Source: Anaspis maculata
Taxonomy: Eukaryota; Arthropoda; Insecta; Coleoptera; Scraptiidae
Assembly (NCBI GenBank): GCA_949128115.1
Contig: OX421961.1
Coordinates: 106,872,363-106,936,362, forward strand
DNA length: 64,000 bases
Reading direction: 5' to 3'
Part shown: positions 10,878-25,800 of the stretch, in pieces
Layout of the letters: every line of letters starts with the position of its first letter
Position numbering within the stretch: the stretch's first letter is position 1
Position numbers and translations under genes: made by a program
The notes under the pieces: generated by a model
Databases searched by the model: none
The model's input: only the letters and a program-made list of their open reading frames with translations
Told to the model about the DNA's origin: nothing

Positions 10878-13800
10878 CTAAAATCATATTCATAGTTAGC
10901 TGTAGGAGTTACGACCTCGTATACCTATAATAGTTGCATATTGAGGTGGGCGCAATGTTGGTCAAATAACACGTTTTTTTGGATCATTGGAAAGCTATAA
11001 AAAGTACAAGGGACAATATTTCCAAATTTTGATTTTTTTCAAAAAAAAACCTATTAACCTGATCAATATTGCGGTCAACTCAAGTAGTCTGGAGTAGTAG
11101 CACAGAATAGAAATAAGTGCTTCGCACAGAAGCCGCACTCCGGTCGGCTCCTTTGATGTTCTCGGTTTACCGCCAGGGACCTTGAGCACTACTGATTTAA
11201 AAAGCCCATCGTCTATGCTCGGCACACTCGTGATGTTCCGTCGATGTGTGCGATGCCATTGGCGGGTTGGCGCCCGCCCAAGCTATGACAGTTGTATGTT
11301 TGTGTTGTTTGTTGACAAGGATATAACCTCAACTGTACCTGACAGACCCGTGTCTGTGTTTCTCTGCTTTCTTACTCTCCACACCGCATAGCAACAATAG
11401 TGCAATAGTGCAATGTGTTATGGAAATGGGAAGAAACGCCGGCCGTCGGGCGGCTTTACTGTCAGAATAAAATTTGTATCCACAACCCACATACGCGCAA
11501 GCGGTGCCCCATTTTCTCTTCTTTGCGGAAGGTGGAGGATTCTCCTCAGCCAAGGCCACATGAACTTATCACCAATTCACCACCACAAAACCGTAGTGAG
11601 GAGTCCAACAGGTGGAACACGAACACAGGTACAGTTGAGGTTAGCTTTTTGTCAACAAACAACAGGAAGAGCGACATTTTAAATGACATTTAGCAACCGT
11701 CATAGCTTCGGCGGGCAGCAATCCGCCAATGACGCGTCGTACACAGCGACGAAGCCTCACGAGTGTGCCGAGTACACACGATGGACCTTTAAACCAGTAG
11801 TGCACTTCTATCTCGCTCATATTTTTGATATCCTTTTCAAGTGATGCTTCTGTGCCAGGCACTTATTACTATTCTGTGGTAGTAGATAGATCTAATATTT
11901 CAACGCAAAAAATCTCACCGATATGCCCAAGTTATAGTTAAGGGCATAAGTTTCAGTAAATCGTATTGACATCGGTTCTATAGCTTTGAAAAGAAATATG
12001 GATAAGTTCTGTTTATTCTCCATATTCCAGTTATACCAATCATTACTCAACACAACCTCCACAAGCTGATCTGTCTAGAAACAAAAAGGCAGAGTTTCAG
12101 AAATGCTGTAATATGCTTGCAAAATACGAACTTCCGATTCTATGGTTTGGCCTGCATACATCACCGGTACAAATACGGAGAAGAATGTTAGAACATACGC
12201 AACCATGCGCACGTATTTTATGGTCGATGATGGAGCCTACAAAGTATTTAGTCAGAGAGGTCAGACCCTAATTCATTACCTACTTTACCTTTCAGGTAAT
12301 TGTGATTTCTCATACTATTTATTCATTTCATTTCATACAAATGACTTCAAAAAAATTAAATATGTACCTAAACGCCTTGTAAATATTTGTAAAAAATTAT
12401 TCTATAAAAAATAATGAAGCTGGTAGCGCTGCCCCGTCTTCATATGGCAGACATCGTACCAACAGTCGCAGTGAAACAGCTCGTATGATGGACAAATTTG
12501 AGCCTGAACTCGTATCCAGCCAATCATGAGAGCGTATGGCTTTTTCCATTTCATGACTATAGAGTGTCAGCTAATCGTTTTTGGTATACGGCATATTCAC
12601 GATGTAAGACACCTTCGACTGAACAAATTAATGAGGTAAAACTGGCCCTAATATCTTCGGCTGCTCTATCATACTTCCTATGTTTTTGAAGCGCATGATT
12701 ATGTGAGATTGTCTGTTTAGGTAATTGTTAGTATTATAGACTGGGATTGAAATTGGCTGGATCGAATGAGGACAAAAATAAAAACCAAAACTATGTTCTG
12801 GCTTATTGTTCTGACTAAACATTAAACCGTCAACCCGGCCAACACATCCGTCAACTTACCGTGAAACAGTAATAAAGGATTCCAACTCCCAGTAAGCAGC
12901 CGCAAATTGGAATCGTCACCATCTGAGATCCCAGTTGGTCATTTTTCTTCGTTTTGAACCTACAAATTAATAAAAGACTCGAATATGTAGGTACTGTAGG
13001 TATAGAAGTAGGTTTCCAATTTCTATAGTTATTAATTTGGTAAAAGAAATCATCCATTTGTAGTGTATGTATTTCAGTATCGACCAAACAACAATGTCCT
13101 GCATGCTATACTTAAATATTTAGGTTTTTTATAAAACCCTGATGAGCGGTTATTACTCGAAATACATAATACCTACTTATATTTTGGTTAAAAAAAAAGA
13201 TAACATACAGTGATGTGTTTGAAAACTATGCTATGCAGTATGCTTGCCTGAACTATGATCGAACCTCGAACGCTATGCTGATACCATCAGCATTCACGTT
13301 ATAAAATAAATTCACTGATTTGACGACAGTAATGAGATTTGGTCTGGTCTGTTCGATTCGAACTAAACTGCTGGACAACGAAGTTGTCGGTATTGGAAAA
13401 AATGGTTCGAATCTGAAGACCAGTAACTTCTGATTTCCGAATGGGATTTCCATTTTGTTTCTTGTGTTAATTAGCCTAATGTTTCCGTAACCTATCCTGT
13501 GAAGGTGAATGTTAAAAAACTTCATGTAACATTTCTACGTAAAATGCTGCAAAATTGCACCGACTTCATTTCATCGTACCTCCGTTTGTCAAAATTTTTT
13601 TGTTAATGTATTCTAATACAAAAATCATGAAGTGTGGTGTATTATCTCGAAACGGTTTTGAATTCACCCAAGTTGGAAGTCTAACATTGAAGATATAAAT
13701 TTTTACGTTGAATGTTACAGATTTGCCTTGTTGGCAGGCGAGATTAGGTCACTTTTGATTAATGGATGTTGACATCGAGCAAGATTGCTCGTACAACAGT

Positions 13801-16800
13801 CCAGGACAATTTTATGCTTAACACAACCCGAATATTTGACTTGGGGCCAAGCAGGGGGCATTCTTTCAAGTGGTTGTCACTGCCTGTTTTTCGTACGTTG
13901 AATTTCGTCAGAATTTCATCAGAATTTTAGATGTGAAACATGTTCCATTTGGAAGTTTAAGCCCCTGAACATGGTAACGATGTGAAACTTCAGTTTCCGA
14001 GTGAAGTAGCCTCCCTGGACGTTACACTTTTTGTGTTTGTGCTATGTCTGAGTTTCGTAAATCTGCAACATTCAACATCAAAATTTCTATCTTCAATGTT
14101 CGACTTCCAATCTGGGTAATTTCAAAACCGTTTCGAGGTAAGACACCACACTTCATGATTTTTGTATTGAATATTGAAAAAATATTTTTTTGGGAAAAAG
14201 GGGTACGATGAAGTCGTTGCAATTTTGCACCATTTTACGTACCTATCACCCTGTAGAAAATTTACATGAAGTTTCTCAACATCCACTATTACAATATGGG
14301 CTACGGAAAGATAAGGCTAGTTGACGCAACAAACAAAATGGAAATCGCAGCCGGCAATCGGGAAATATTGGTCTCCAAAGTCGAACCATTTTTCCGATAC
14401 CGACAACTTCGTTGTCCAGCAGTTTATTTCTGTTTCTACTTATTGACATATCGCCCGCGTTTTGCGTCTTGTACCTATGATACGCAACACAGGAAATGTG
14501 TGTACCATTACAGTCTTCGACTTTCGACTACTTGAAAGACTTGCATCGTGGATTCAGAGGCGGGAAAGAGTTGCAAGATTTCTGCAACGAAATCTATCAG
14601 CAACATATCAAGGACCTGCTGAAGATTTGTGTGATGAAACGTCATCTTGAATTACTCAAATGAATTGTGGCCCGTGTCGTGTTTCTTTTTTCCACTCTTT
14701 CAGGTGATGTTCTGCAATCAAACTAGTAAACGAAACTTTGGAGCGTGTAGTGTGAGAAGTCGTTGGTATAAACTGCTACACAACGAAGTTGTCGGTATCA
14801 GAAAAATGATTCGACTTTGGAGGCCAATATCTCCCAATCGGCTATTGAGATTTCTATTGTGTCTATTGCATTAACTAGCTTAATCTATCCGTAACCTATC
14901 TTATAATAATGAATGTTGAGGAACTTAATTTAAGTTTTCTACAGGGTGTTATGTGAAATGGTGCAAAATTGCAACAACTTCATCGTACCCCCATTTTTCA
15001 AAAATATATTTTTTAAATATTCTAACACAAAAATCTGGTGCCTTATCTCGGAACGGTTTTGAAATTACCCAGATTGGAAGTCAAACATTGAAGATATGAA
15101 TTTTTATATTGAATGTTTCAGATTTGCAAAACTCAGGCATAGCACCAAGCACAAAATGTATAACGTCCGGGGGACTTTTAGCCCAGGCATTTTAGGTTTT
15201 GACCTGGAAAAAAATAACGTAAGTCTGAAAATTGGTGAAACGCTCCCACTTTAACCCCTTAACCACATACTGGAAGTCCTGAAAAATCCTATGTCCGCTT
15301 CATCGGTTTTTGGCAGCAAAAAGGTGTAAGTGACATTATTTTAGAAACTGGTGGGGCGACACAAAACTTTCCCGGCGGTATCCAGAGACTTCAGTAATGA
15401 CTTTGATAGAAGTGTCCCTTCGGGAATGAACAACTTGATTAGCAATTTGATGACAAAATTCTTGAGATGAGTTGAGCGTTGAGCGAGCATTCTGCACCCA
15501 TTGTTGGGCCTGCAGAACAAGTGACAGGTTTTTAGGTTTCCATGGTGATGAATTATTTCGAAAGGTTGAACTAGGTAGCTAATTGTTGTGATATCTGAAG
15601 AATGCAATGCTCGTTCCTCATCAAAATCTTTGTTTCTACTTTGGACAGTGGCTACGTTTACACCGGTGGACTAAAACTGGACTGACCCAAGCACTGACCC
15701 AAATTCCACCTAAAGTAATTCTTCTTTTCCAGCGTTTGAACCGGCAGACTAACGCGGCCGACCTATTTTAAGATATGAACTCAAACTAAATAAATATAAA
15801 AACTAAATTTACTTCAGTCCACGGCTAACCGGAGACCTGACCCAAGCTACTTGGTCCTAATTTGGTCCTTGTCTATGATCGTTTACACCACGTGGACTAA
15901 ATTTATTTGGGTCGAATTTAGTGCTTAGGTCGTGGACCAAAGCCACGGTGTAGCCAATAGTCAAAATACACAAATTTAATTCAGGACCCTTACTGCATCT
16001 GTGTGTCAATTTGAACTCTATATCTTCAATATGTTGGACTGTTAGAGCTTGGGCAGACAAGCCCAAACCCAATGTGGCACCTGAGGGCATCCGATCGAAA
16101 TTATCTACCCAGAGTCTAATCAGGTCTTTCCAGGCTGTACTTATCCTTTCGTACCTGACTTCGATTTGATCCGATCAACAATTCGGTAATTATCGTGGCA
16201 AAACCGTTCAATTTGCACGATCGCATAATTAAGTAGGTGGAAAGTTGGAAATAGGAAAAAAGATTAAAAATATTTTGTTAGGAAAATTTGAATCTTCCGG
16301 GAAAACCTCAAATCTTATTTCAAATCATCTTATTGTGAAAATCTTCAATTAAGGCTTCACTTTAAACTCCATCATTCAATTAAGTCCGGTCTCGAAAACC
16401 CAGACCGGGTTTTACATTTCCAACCGGAATATTTCCAGAAAATTGGAGAAAAAAAAGGTGGAAAATGTTCAAGAGCCAGTTACTCTTGTTAAAAAAAATT
16501 ATGAAAATCTGTTCATGAGATAAAAAGTTGGAAAATTTGCAGTTTTTCCAGAGAGGAAAACTCGAAAAACGTGAGTCCGATTTTGAAACTTTTTCCTCCA
16601 AAAATCAATTTAATTTTTTCTCAAACTTTCACTCGCAGCATGTCTGGACCTAAAATGAATATTTCGTGGGGCTCATCGCATGTTGAAGTTTGACTTGCAG
16701 TTTTTGCAAATTCACGGAATGTGCAAATTTCATATTGAAAAAATTACCGTCGGGAAACCGAAGCTGTGTTGATTTTGAAAATCGATCTACACGACGCCCA

Positions 16801-19800
16801 GTTCAATCTTCTTCTGATATCAGTCGAAATTTTCCAAAAAAAGTCGATCCTCGAGCAGGAAAGAATTTTTGAGTGGAGTGCTGCACCAAAAGTGAGTCAG
16901 CCTGGTCGAAAACCGAGTAGGCCGTCTCGAGTGGCAACGGCTAAGAGAAATTTTAAAAATTCATAATGCCCGACTGGAGAATGATGGAAAACTGCAACTG
17001 CAGACTCAACTTGACTCTTATGTTTTGTTGCTTCCTGCCAAATTTGGTCCCAATCCATTGGATAGATTTTGAATAATTAAATAGTAAAGTTTTGAAATTT
17101 GACATTTTTTATTATTTGACAGATGACAGATGGGGCAATGCTTTCAACTGTTCTGAACACAGTTTTTTTATGAGCTTTCAAACGACATTTTGCAAGTCAA
17201 GTTTTGTGAGATACAGCTTCTGTCATTTTTTGATAGTGACACTTTTGTTTGACAGATGACAGCCAAAAACTAATCAGCTCATTCAGCAGCATGATTCTGT
17301 CTGTATGCCAAATTTCAAGTTGATCAGATCACCGGTTCGGTAGCTATCGTGTCAGAATGTTTTTGCTGCATCCTGCATCATTACATAACTTTCCGATATT
17401 GAATCGATTTTTTTGAAGATCGATCTTTTATATGCAAAAATCGATTTTTTTTGGATCGATCTTTTAGTGATCGATTTTCTCAAAAATCAAACTTTTTTCA
17501 TGAAAATCGATCTTTTGAGAATCGATCGTGTGACAAAGAAAATTCAAATTGAATTACCCAACTACCTATTTATCATTTTTGCTCCCAGCAAACAGATCGT
17601 AACTCTCTGTCGTAAAAAAAATATAACAATTTATGCCTAAATAGGTGAAGGACTGGGTCGTGAGCACCTGTTGGGTGTAAAATACATTCATTTACTACCT
17701 ATACATACAGCTCGACATACAGGGAGAAATATAAAAATCTGTTGTGGGGCGACACAAAACTTTCCCGGCGGTATCCAGAGACGTCAGTAATGATTTTGAT
17801 CGAAGTGTCCCTTCGGGAGAGGGCGATCTGATTTGGAAATTGATGAAAAAATTCTATTTAGTCGAGCGTTTAGCGAGCATCCTGCAACCATTGTTGAGCG
17901 GACAGAAAAAATGACAGGTTAGGTCAGTTTTCCAAGGTGATGAAATGATCCAAAAGGTAGAACTAGGTAGCTAACTGTTGTGATATCTCAAAAATGCAAT
18001 GCTGGTTCCTTATTGAAATTTTTGTTCCTACTTCAGATATGATGATGAAATTACAAAAACTTGATTGAAAACTTTCACTGCATCTGTGTGTCAAATTTCA
18101 ACTCTATATTTTCACTTTAGAGCTTGGGCAGACAAACCCAGACCCAATGTGCCACCTGAGGGCTTTCGATCAAAATCATCCACCCAAAGTCTAATCAGAA
18201 CATTCCAGGCTGAACTTAGGCCTCCGTACCTGATTTCGATTTGATCGGATCAATAATTCGGTAATTATCGTGACAGAACCGCTTAATTTGTACGATCGCA
18301 TGAGTGGTTTTATATTTTCAGGAGGAAAATTTCCCAGAAATTGGAGAGAAATTATTGGAAAATGTTCAAGAACCAGTTATCTATTCTCTAAAAAAAACAA
18401 TTCCAAGAAATCTGTGCACTGAATAAAAAGTTGGAAAATTTGCAGTTTTTCCAGAGAGGAAAACTCGGCAACTGTTGATCCGATTTCGAAAATTTTTCCT
18501 TCAAAAATTAGCTCAATCTTTTCTCTAACTTTTATTCACAGCATGTCTGCACCTAAAATTAATATTTCGTGGGGCCTACCGCATGTAGAAGTTTGCATTG
18601 CGTTTTTCTCAAATTCACGGAATGTGCAAATTTCATTTTGAAAAAATTACAGTCGGAAAACCGAAACCGTGTCAACTCTGAAAATAGACCTGCACGACGC
18701 TCAATACAATCTACTTTCGATATCAGTTGAAATTCCCAAAAAAAAAAGTCGATCCCCGAGCAGGAATAAATTTTTGAGTGGAGTCCTGCTACAAAAGCGA
18801 GTCGTGCTGGTCGAAACACCGGCGAGAGCCCCTCCTGAGTGGCAACGGCCAGGAGAAATTTCGAAAATTCATTACGCTCAACTGGAGAATGGTGGAAAAC
18901 TGCAACTGCGGCCTCAATTTGACTCTTTTGTTGTGTTGCTTCCTGCCAAATCTGGTTCCAATTCATCGGATAGATTTTGAATAATTAATTGGTAAAGTTT
19001 TGAACTTTAACATTTTTTATTATTTGACAGATGACAGATAGGGCAATGTTTCCAACTGTTCTGAATACAGTTTTTCAAGGGCTTTCAAATGACATATTGC
19101 AAGTTGAGTTCCGTGAGATATATCTTCTGACATTTGATGATAGTGACAGTTGGGTTTGACAGATGACAGCCAAAAACTAATGGGCTCTTTTCAGGAAACA
19201 ACCATGTTTGTATACCAAATATCAAGTCGATCCAGTCAACGTTACGGCAGTTATCGTGGAAGATCACAGACAGACACACACACACACACACACACATACA
19301 CACACACACACACACAGACAGACATCATTCTGAAAATGGTCTTAATCGTCTTGGGGGACCTCAAAACGGATATATCCGGTGAAATCTCAAAACTTTTTTT
19401 CTGCACGATTACAATACTTTCCCTCCGTGTTCGTGGGTGGGCCGGGAAAGTAAAATGCAATCTTTCTAATGCAATACCAGGGTGCCGCCTGATCGGCTCC
19501 TCTCGATCTCGAACTTTGAAACAATCCAACCCCGGTTCGATTGATGTTATTAAGTTTATTTTGTGGTGAATTCTGTATAATGAGTATGTTTAGGCACTTC
19601 CCCCTGCTCCTTTTTTGAATTTCACAAAACTCTGTTTTATTGCAATAGTGTTTTCTGCAATCACTTATTATCAAACATATAACTTTCCCTTATACCGGGT
19701 GTTTATAAACGTTTGTGATCGCATCGCCTTTGGAATCCGCTTTCGATCACTACAATTACGCCTGTTACTGCGTTTTTCGGCCCGACCCATGCCTGCCGCG

Positions 19801-22800
19801 ATCACAGTTTCTTATAAACACCCCGTATGATTTAGTCGAAGGAAAAGAATCGATCTTTGGAAGTCCGATTTAATTGTGGATCGATCTTTCACGATTCGAT
19901 CTAGATCGATTCGAGAAATCGATCTTTTTTCAAAAGATCGGCATCCCTATCATCAACTGTTCCACCTGCCACACGCGAGAACGAATGTGCTGATGTCCTC
20001 CCCTCTTTATAAGATGATCCACAGTTACTCCGACATCGAGGAAGGATGTGACATTTTCAACGCGACTATACCATCTATCCGAGAAATTTTCAACTGTCTG
20101 TATCGATAGCCCATAGATCTTTGTGTTTTTAATTGTGAAGTCTTCCAGTTTTGTATTGTTTCATTGCTTATAGTGCAGTAAAGATAGGTTTTGGGGTTGA
20201 AAAAATTAATTCATGAAATTTTAAAGCTGTTACCGATTCAGAATTTCATCCTCTACCATGTACTTAAAATCCCCGAAAATCCCACCTGAGCTTTTTTCTT
20301 GCGGCGCTGTCAAACTATATCATGTTTGCTGCAACAAGTCCGAAAATTGTTTCCTCGCTTTTGTCACATTAGAGCTATATTGTTAGTTCAGAGCTGTCGG
20401 TATATACTCCAGGTCATGACCAGAACGTCATCTGAACCGCTGAAATCCTATTTCCCGCAAAAGAAAACACGTAACTCGCTTTAATCTGCAATTACCAGTG
20501 GTAATCAAGTGTAGTTCGGGGATTAGTGACCAAATTTAGTGAAATATGTTGTTTTTGTGATAATGGCATGAAATTTGGTATGAGTGGTCTTCATGAACCT
20601 CTTTTCAAATGTAGACATGGCGTCTTGTCATATTTTGGTTAGGGGGGCTCAGGGACCCCCCTGAAAATTGAAGTTGCAGAAACTCATGCAAACCACCATT
20701 AAAATAATTGACACGCATCTCAAAAAGTAATCATTCGACTCTACGTTAAATCTCAACAAGAGTGACACCAGTTGTCACCATGTACGCACTGTTCTTCACA
20801 ATGAAAAAAAAAATCTTCGGAATGTCAAAAAATCGGGTTGGTTTTCATAATTTTTTTCATGTAATAGAGGAATAAATTTATCTTTCGCATATCATTATCC
20901 ACTAATTCGTATCTGCCAAAGCCATTGATGAAGTCCATTTCTTCATATTGACATCTAGAAGCAACAATTCCAGATGAAACCAGCAAATTCAAGTGCTCAG
21001 TTCAGCAGCGTCTTTTTCAATGTTACCAATTGATATGAATGACAATTTATTATTGGGTGGATAGCTTCAACTGTTTTATAATTTTATTAAGTATAACTAG
21101 ATAAAGAGTGATGCGCGAAAGCCCCGAAATTTTTTTTTTAACCGCCACGTATCACTGTTACAATTGCACCAAATTTCATGCTACTTTGGCGAAACAACAG
21201 CAAATATAGACTAAAGAGTATATACAAACGTCAATACGATCTGCAGTTGTCAAGTGGAAGGCACGAAGAATGAGGATTGGGGCGTGTAATACTTCAAACT
21301 CCTCAGTTCGAGTGAATACACGGTATAGAAATATTTTCAACACACCCTAGGGGTACAAATTTTATGATGGTGGGCGACGCGAAAAAAAAAATTTCCTATG
21401 TTTTTGCGCTTGGTTCCGCATGTAGTCATATAAAATTAGGTTACAGAACAGCTCCAGCTATCCATCCATTCATAAATTGTCGATCATATTGATTGGGAAG
21501 AATTGAAAAACGCTGTTGAACTTCACACTTGAATTGGCTTATTTCTTCGGGAGCTGTCGTCCCTAGAATGACAATATCAAATAACAGTCTTCATGAATAG
21601 CTTCGGCAGATACAAATTAGTGAATAATAATACACAGCAGACCAACTAACCGTTTCTTAGATTAAAAATCATTAAAAACTGTGTTTTTTTTTTGACACTC
21701 CGAAGAAATTCTTTTTCAACACGAAGAACAATGCATAGATGGCGACAATTGTTGTGTCTCTTGTGAAGGTTTGGTGTAGAGTCAAATGATTACTTTTTGA
21801 AATGTGTGACGATATTTACCGGTGGTTTGTGAGAGTTCCTGAGACTTCAAATTTTTAAGGGGGTCCTTAGGCCCCCCTATGCAAAATATGGCGAGGCGTC
21901 ATGTTTACATTTGGAAAGAAGACCATCAAGACCACCCATACCTAATTTCATGTCTTTATCACAAATCAAACAGATTATAATCTTGATTGTAATAAACTTG
22001 GTTACTAACCCTCGGATTATACTTAATCAACACTGTTAATTGGAAATTAAAGCGACTTCCGTATTTTTTTTTTCGGGAAATACAAGTTAGAGGTTCAAAC
22101 GAAGGTCTGGTCATGCCCTGCAGTATATACCAATAGTTCTGAGCCAACAATGTAGCTCTAGTGTGACAAAAACAAGAATACCATTTTCGGACTAGTTGCA
22201 GCAAACAGGATATACTTTGACAGCGCCGCAAGAAGAATGCTTAACTGGGATTTTCGGGGATTTTGAGTATGTGGTAGAGAATGAAATTCTGAATCGATAT
22301 CTGCTATAAAATTTCATGAATTAATTTTTTCAAGGTTTGGGGTCTTTTTTGACTATCTTTACTGCACTATTACACATACACACATCAAAAGAATCCAGGG
22401 GACAAGCAAATTCGGGCGATTTCTAAAATCATCATAACTTTTGAATTCCGTCAGCGATTTCATATCGGTTTTCAGTGTTCGATAGCTCAATCTTTCGTTT
22501 CCATGCCTTGATCACGTCAAATACGAACAATATTTTATAAGGTTGCTACAGGGTGATCAATGGGACAGTGTAAAATTGCCGAAAGTTCAGTACGAGTGCG
22601 ATTACCCCAAAAAAATATTTTATGCATTCCAATAGCACAGTTATGAAGATCGGTGTTTCAGCTTCAATAACGTTCTTGAATTTTGAAAATCGAAGGTGAA
22701 TTGCCAAAGATATTGGTCATTTTGTACCGCCATGTTGAACTTCCAAGAAAGAAGAATGTGATCCGATTTCATTGAAACTTGGAACACACTCATGTCTGAT

Positions 22801-25800
22801 TCAAGTTATTGGAATTTGAAGGTCAAATTTCACTTTCGATCACTTCCGAGCCGCTATATTGAACTTTTTACATGAATGATTCGATTTGAATAAAACTTGA
22901 AACACACTAGAATCGAATCATTGACATAAAAGTTCAATGTGGCGGCTTGAAAGTGACCGAAAAAGGCATTTGACCTTGAAATCCCAATTATTTAGACCAG
23001 ACATGAGTGTGATCCAAGTTTCAATAAAATCGGATCACTTTCTTGGAAGTTCAACATGGCGGCACAAAATGATCAATATCTTTGGCAACTCACCTTTGAT
23101 TTTCAAAATTCAAAAACGCTACTGAAGCTGAAGCACCAGTCTTTATAACTGTGCTATTATAATGCATGAAAAATTGTTTTTGGGAAATCGCGCTCGTACT
23201 GAACTTACGGCAATTTTACACTGTTCCATTGATCACCCTGTAGAAACTTTATAACACATTGTTCGTATTTGACGTGATCAAGGCATAAAAATGAAGGATT
23301 GGGCTATCAAACACTGAAAACCGATATGAAATCGCTGACGGCAATCAAAAGTTATGATGATTTTAGAAATCGTCTGAATTTGCTTGTCCTTTAGATTCTT
23401 TTGATGTGTGTAACTATGTTGTTCACTATTTTTTGTTCATCATCTTGTTAATAGGATATTTCCTGTAGATGATTCAATAAATTATTATTATATAACTCAG
23501 GAACCATCATTATAGGAAAAAGATTCCGAAACATGTTACTTTTTTTGGTATTCATTTCTCTACATATTCCCTAGATGGTTTTTCCATACCTGAAAAATTG
23601 AGCAAATGGCATGGTACGAACGAAAATAATCAGATTTTGAGGATTCTTCGGGACTTCAAGTATCGATTTCAAAGGTCGAGGAAAAGTACCATTTTGAAGT
23701 TGGCGACTTCTAGACAAAAGTATAATACCGAATGTTGAATTGGCTTTCCAAAAATGTAAAACACATTGGAATTCGCACATTTGCTGTCCACGTTACAGCC
23801 CCTGAACTGACACTACGCAAATTGTTACGCAAAATCCGGAAATAATTTTTGAGTAATTTTCACTGTGTTTTAGCAGACGCTGTATCTCAGAGATTGATTA
23901 TTGACCACAAAGTAATGAGTTTAGTACTGATCTCTTGGGAATTCAACGGCTACATTTGCATCACAGGTATTTGTGTTAGTGTTCTTAAAGTAATAGTTTA
24001 CAAGTTATTCAGAAAAAATCGAACATTTTCAAGGATGGCGCTCTTTTATTGGCCCTAAAACATAGACCCCTAAAAAAAATCCAAGCCTTGGAATTTTCGG
24101 GAATTTGGGTATGTCGGGTATGTCGGGTTATGGGTGGGTATGGTTTGGGAAGAGGGAATAAAAGTAGCCCCCTTGAAATTAAAATTAATCTGTCCAAGCG
24201 TTTTTCAATTTTCATTCCTGAATGTCTTGAAATATCGGATTTATTTCGCATGTTTGAAGCTATGATTTTTTTGTTGATTAATTGATAAAACTTCAAAAAA
24301 ATTATTGGACTGGATTCAGGGAAGCAAGACCTTTCAAATGAGGTGTCACTTGCCCTATCATCCCTATTAACATTACAGGGGTTGTCATCACAGCACGAAG
24401 GGATGAAACAATACAGGAGTGAGATTGGTCATAAAAGATGTCCCCCTCAATAAGGAAATTGACCTGTTTTTGTATTTTTTGAGAAAAAAATTCTGCTGGT
24501 CACAATCCCGTCTGTTTCGTTTTCAATGGGCCACCCTGTATAATAGTTTAGTTGTTGTATTTACATTATTACAGAAAAAGCATTCTTATGCACTATATGA
24601 CGGATAAGTAAAGAGTGCACAAGTTAATGTTTGGAGAGCTGATACCTCTCTCCTTCACATAGAGTATCCTCTACTCGTATGATATGTGATCGAAATTACT
24701 GTTACGATATTTCGCGTACGGGTTCGAATATAATTGAGACGAACTTTTAAAACACACACTGTTTATTTCTGCGTACTACTACTACAATAAATGCCAACAG
24801 TTATCGCTTGGAATTATGTCGCAGGGACTTCGCTTGTTTTCACTCGCTATCTAATTCATTACTGCCGCGAGCTCCCGGCTGACGCCTTATATCTTATATA
24901 AGGCCTCCGAATAATGTTCCCGAAGTTTCTGTCTGCTTCCAGCAAATTCCATGAGGGTCTGGCATATGCGGTTTCTAGATCATTCCTGAATAATCGCACA
25001 CATTACCCGTATGCTTCCCATGCGTTCTGGTATCTGCGCCTCCGCCAAAGTGCACTGATGTGCCTTGATCGAACGTTCAAGTCTCCATTGGGTTCACATA
25101 CAAGAACGCTCTGGAATGCACGAGATCGCTCCAGACTTCTACACTGCGATCTAATGGTGGAAAGATCGAGAAACATCGAGTGTTTACCTATATGTACAAG
25201 ATCGCCGCTCGTAACACTGCCCCCCTCTTAAGCCTGTTCGTCCCGAATAGGCTCATCGTTACTCCCGGAGTAACGTGCAAGGCGATCAAGGTGGACAACT
25301 TTCATCTTGGCTCTCGAGGCTCGCTGGATTCTGTACACGACGTCATTGATCCTCTTGACTACCGTGTACGGTCCTTCCCACGACGGATGCAACTTCGGAG
25401 ACCTTCCCTTCTTTCGTTGAGGATTGTACAACCAGACCAAGTCGCCAGCCTGAAATCCCGTGGAGTTCGCCTTCAAGTCGTAACGGGTCTTCATTCGGTC
25501 GGTCGCGATTCGAATCCGGTTTCGAACCAACTCGTGGATGTCACACATTCTTTGCCTCAGGTCGTCGACGTATTCGGGGATGTCTTTCGGATCATTCTCC
25601 GGCGTGCCAAATTGCAAATCGCAGGGGAGGCGAAGCTCTCGGCCAAAAAGAACACGTGCTGGTGTTTCCCCTGTGGTGTCGTGAATGGCAGCGCGATACG
25701 CCATCAGGAAAATCGGCAGATGACGATCCCAGTCTCGCTGATGCTCGTCGACGACCTTTGACAGGTGCTGCTCCATCGTCCGGTTGAACCGTTCAACCAT

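Noticed and set aside
12142..12414. Plus-strand 90-aa frame
   Set aside because: It lies antisense to receptor exon 5, which is supported by splice sites, phase and family motifs.
12430..12540. Minus-strand stretch reading SYELFHCDCWYDV, at first sight a receptor-like motif
   Set aside because: It lies inside intron 4, has no fitting splice sites, and exon 6 already supplies the family DWYNW block.
20299..22231. Related MRRCQ.ISCLLQ frames on opposite strands
   Set aside because: They are the two arms of one palindrome, not a gene pair.
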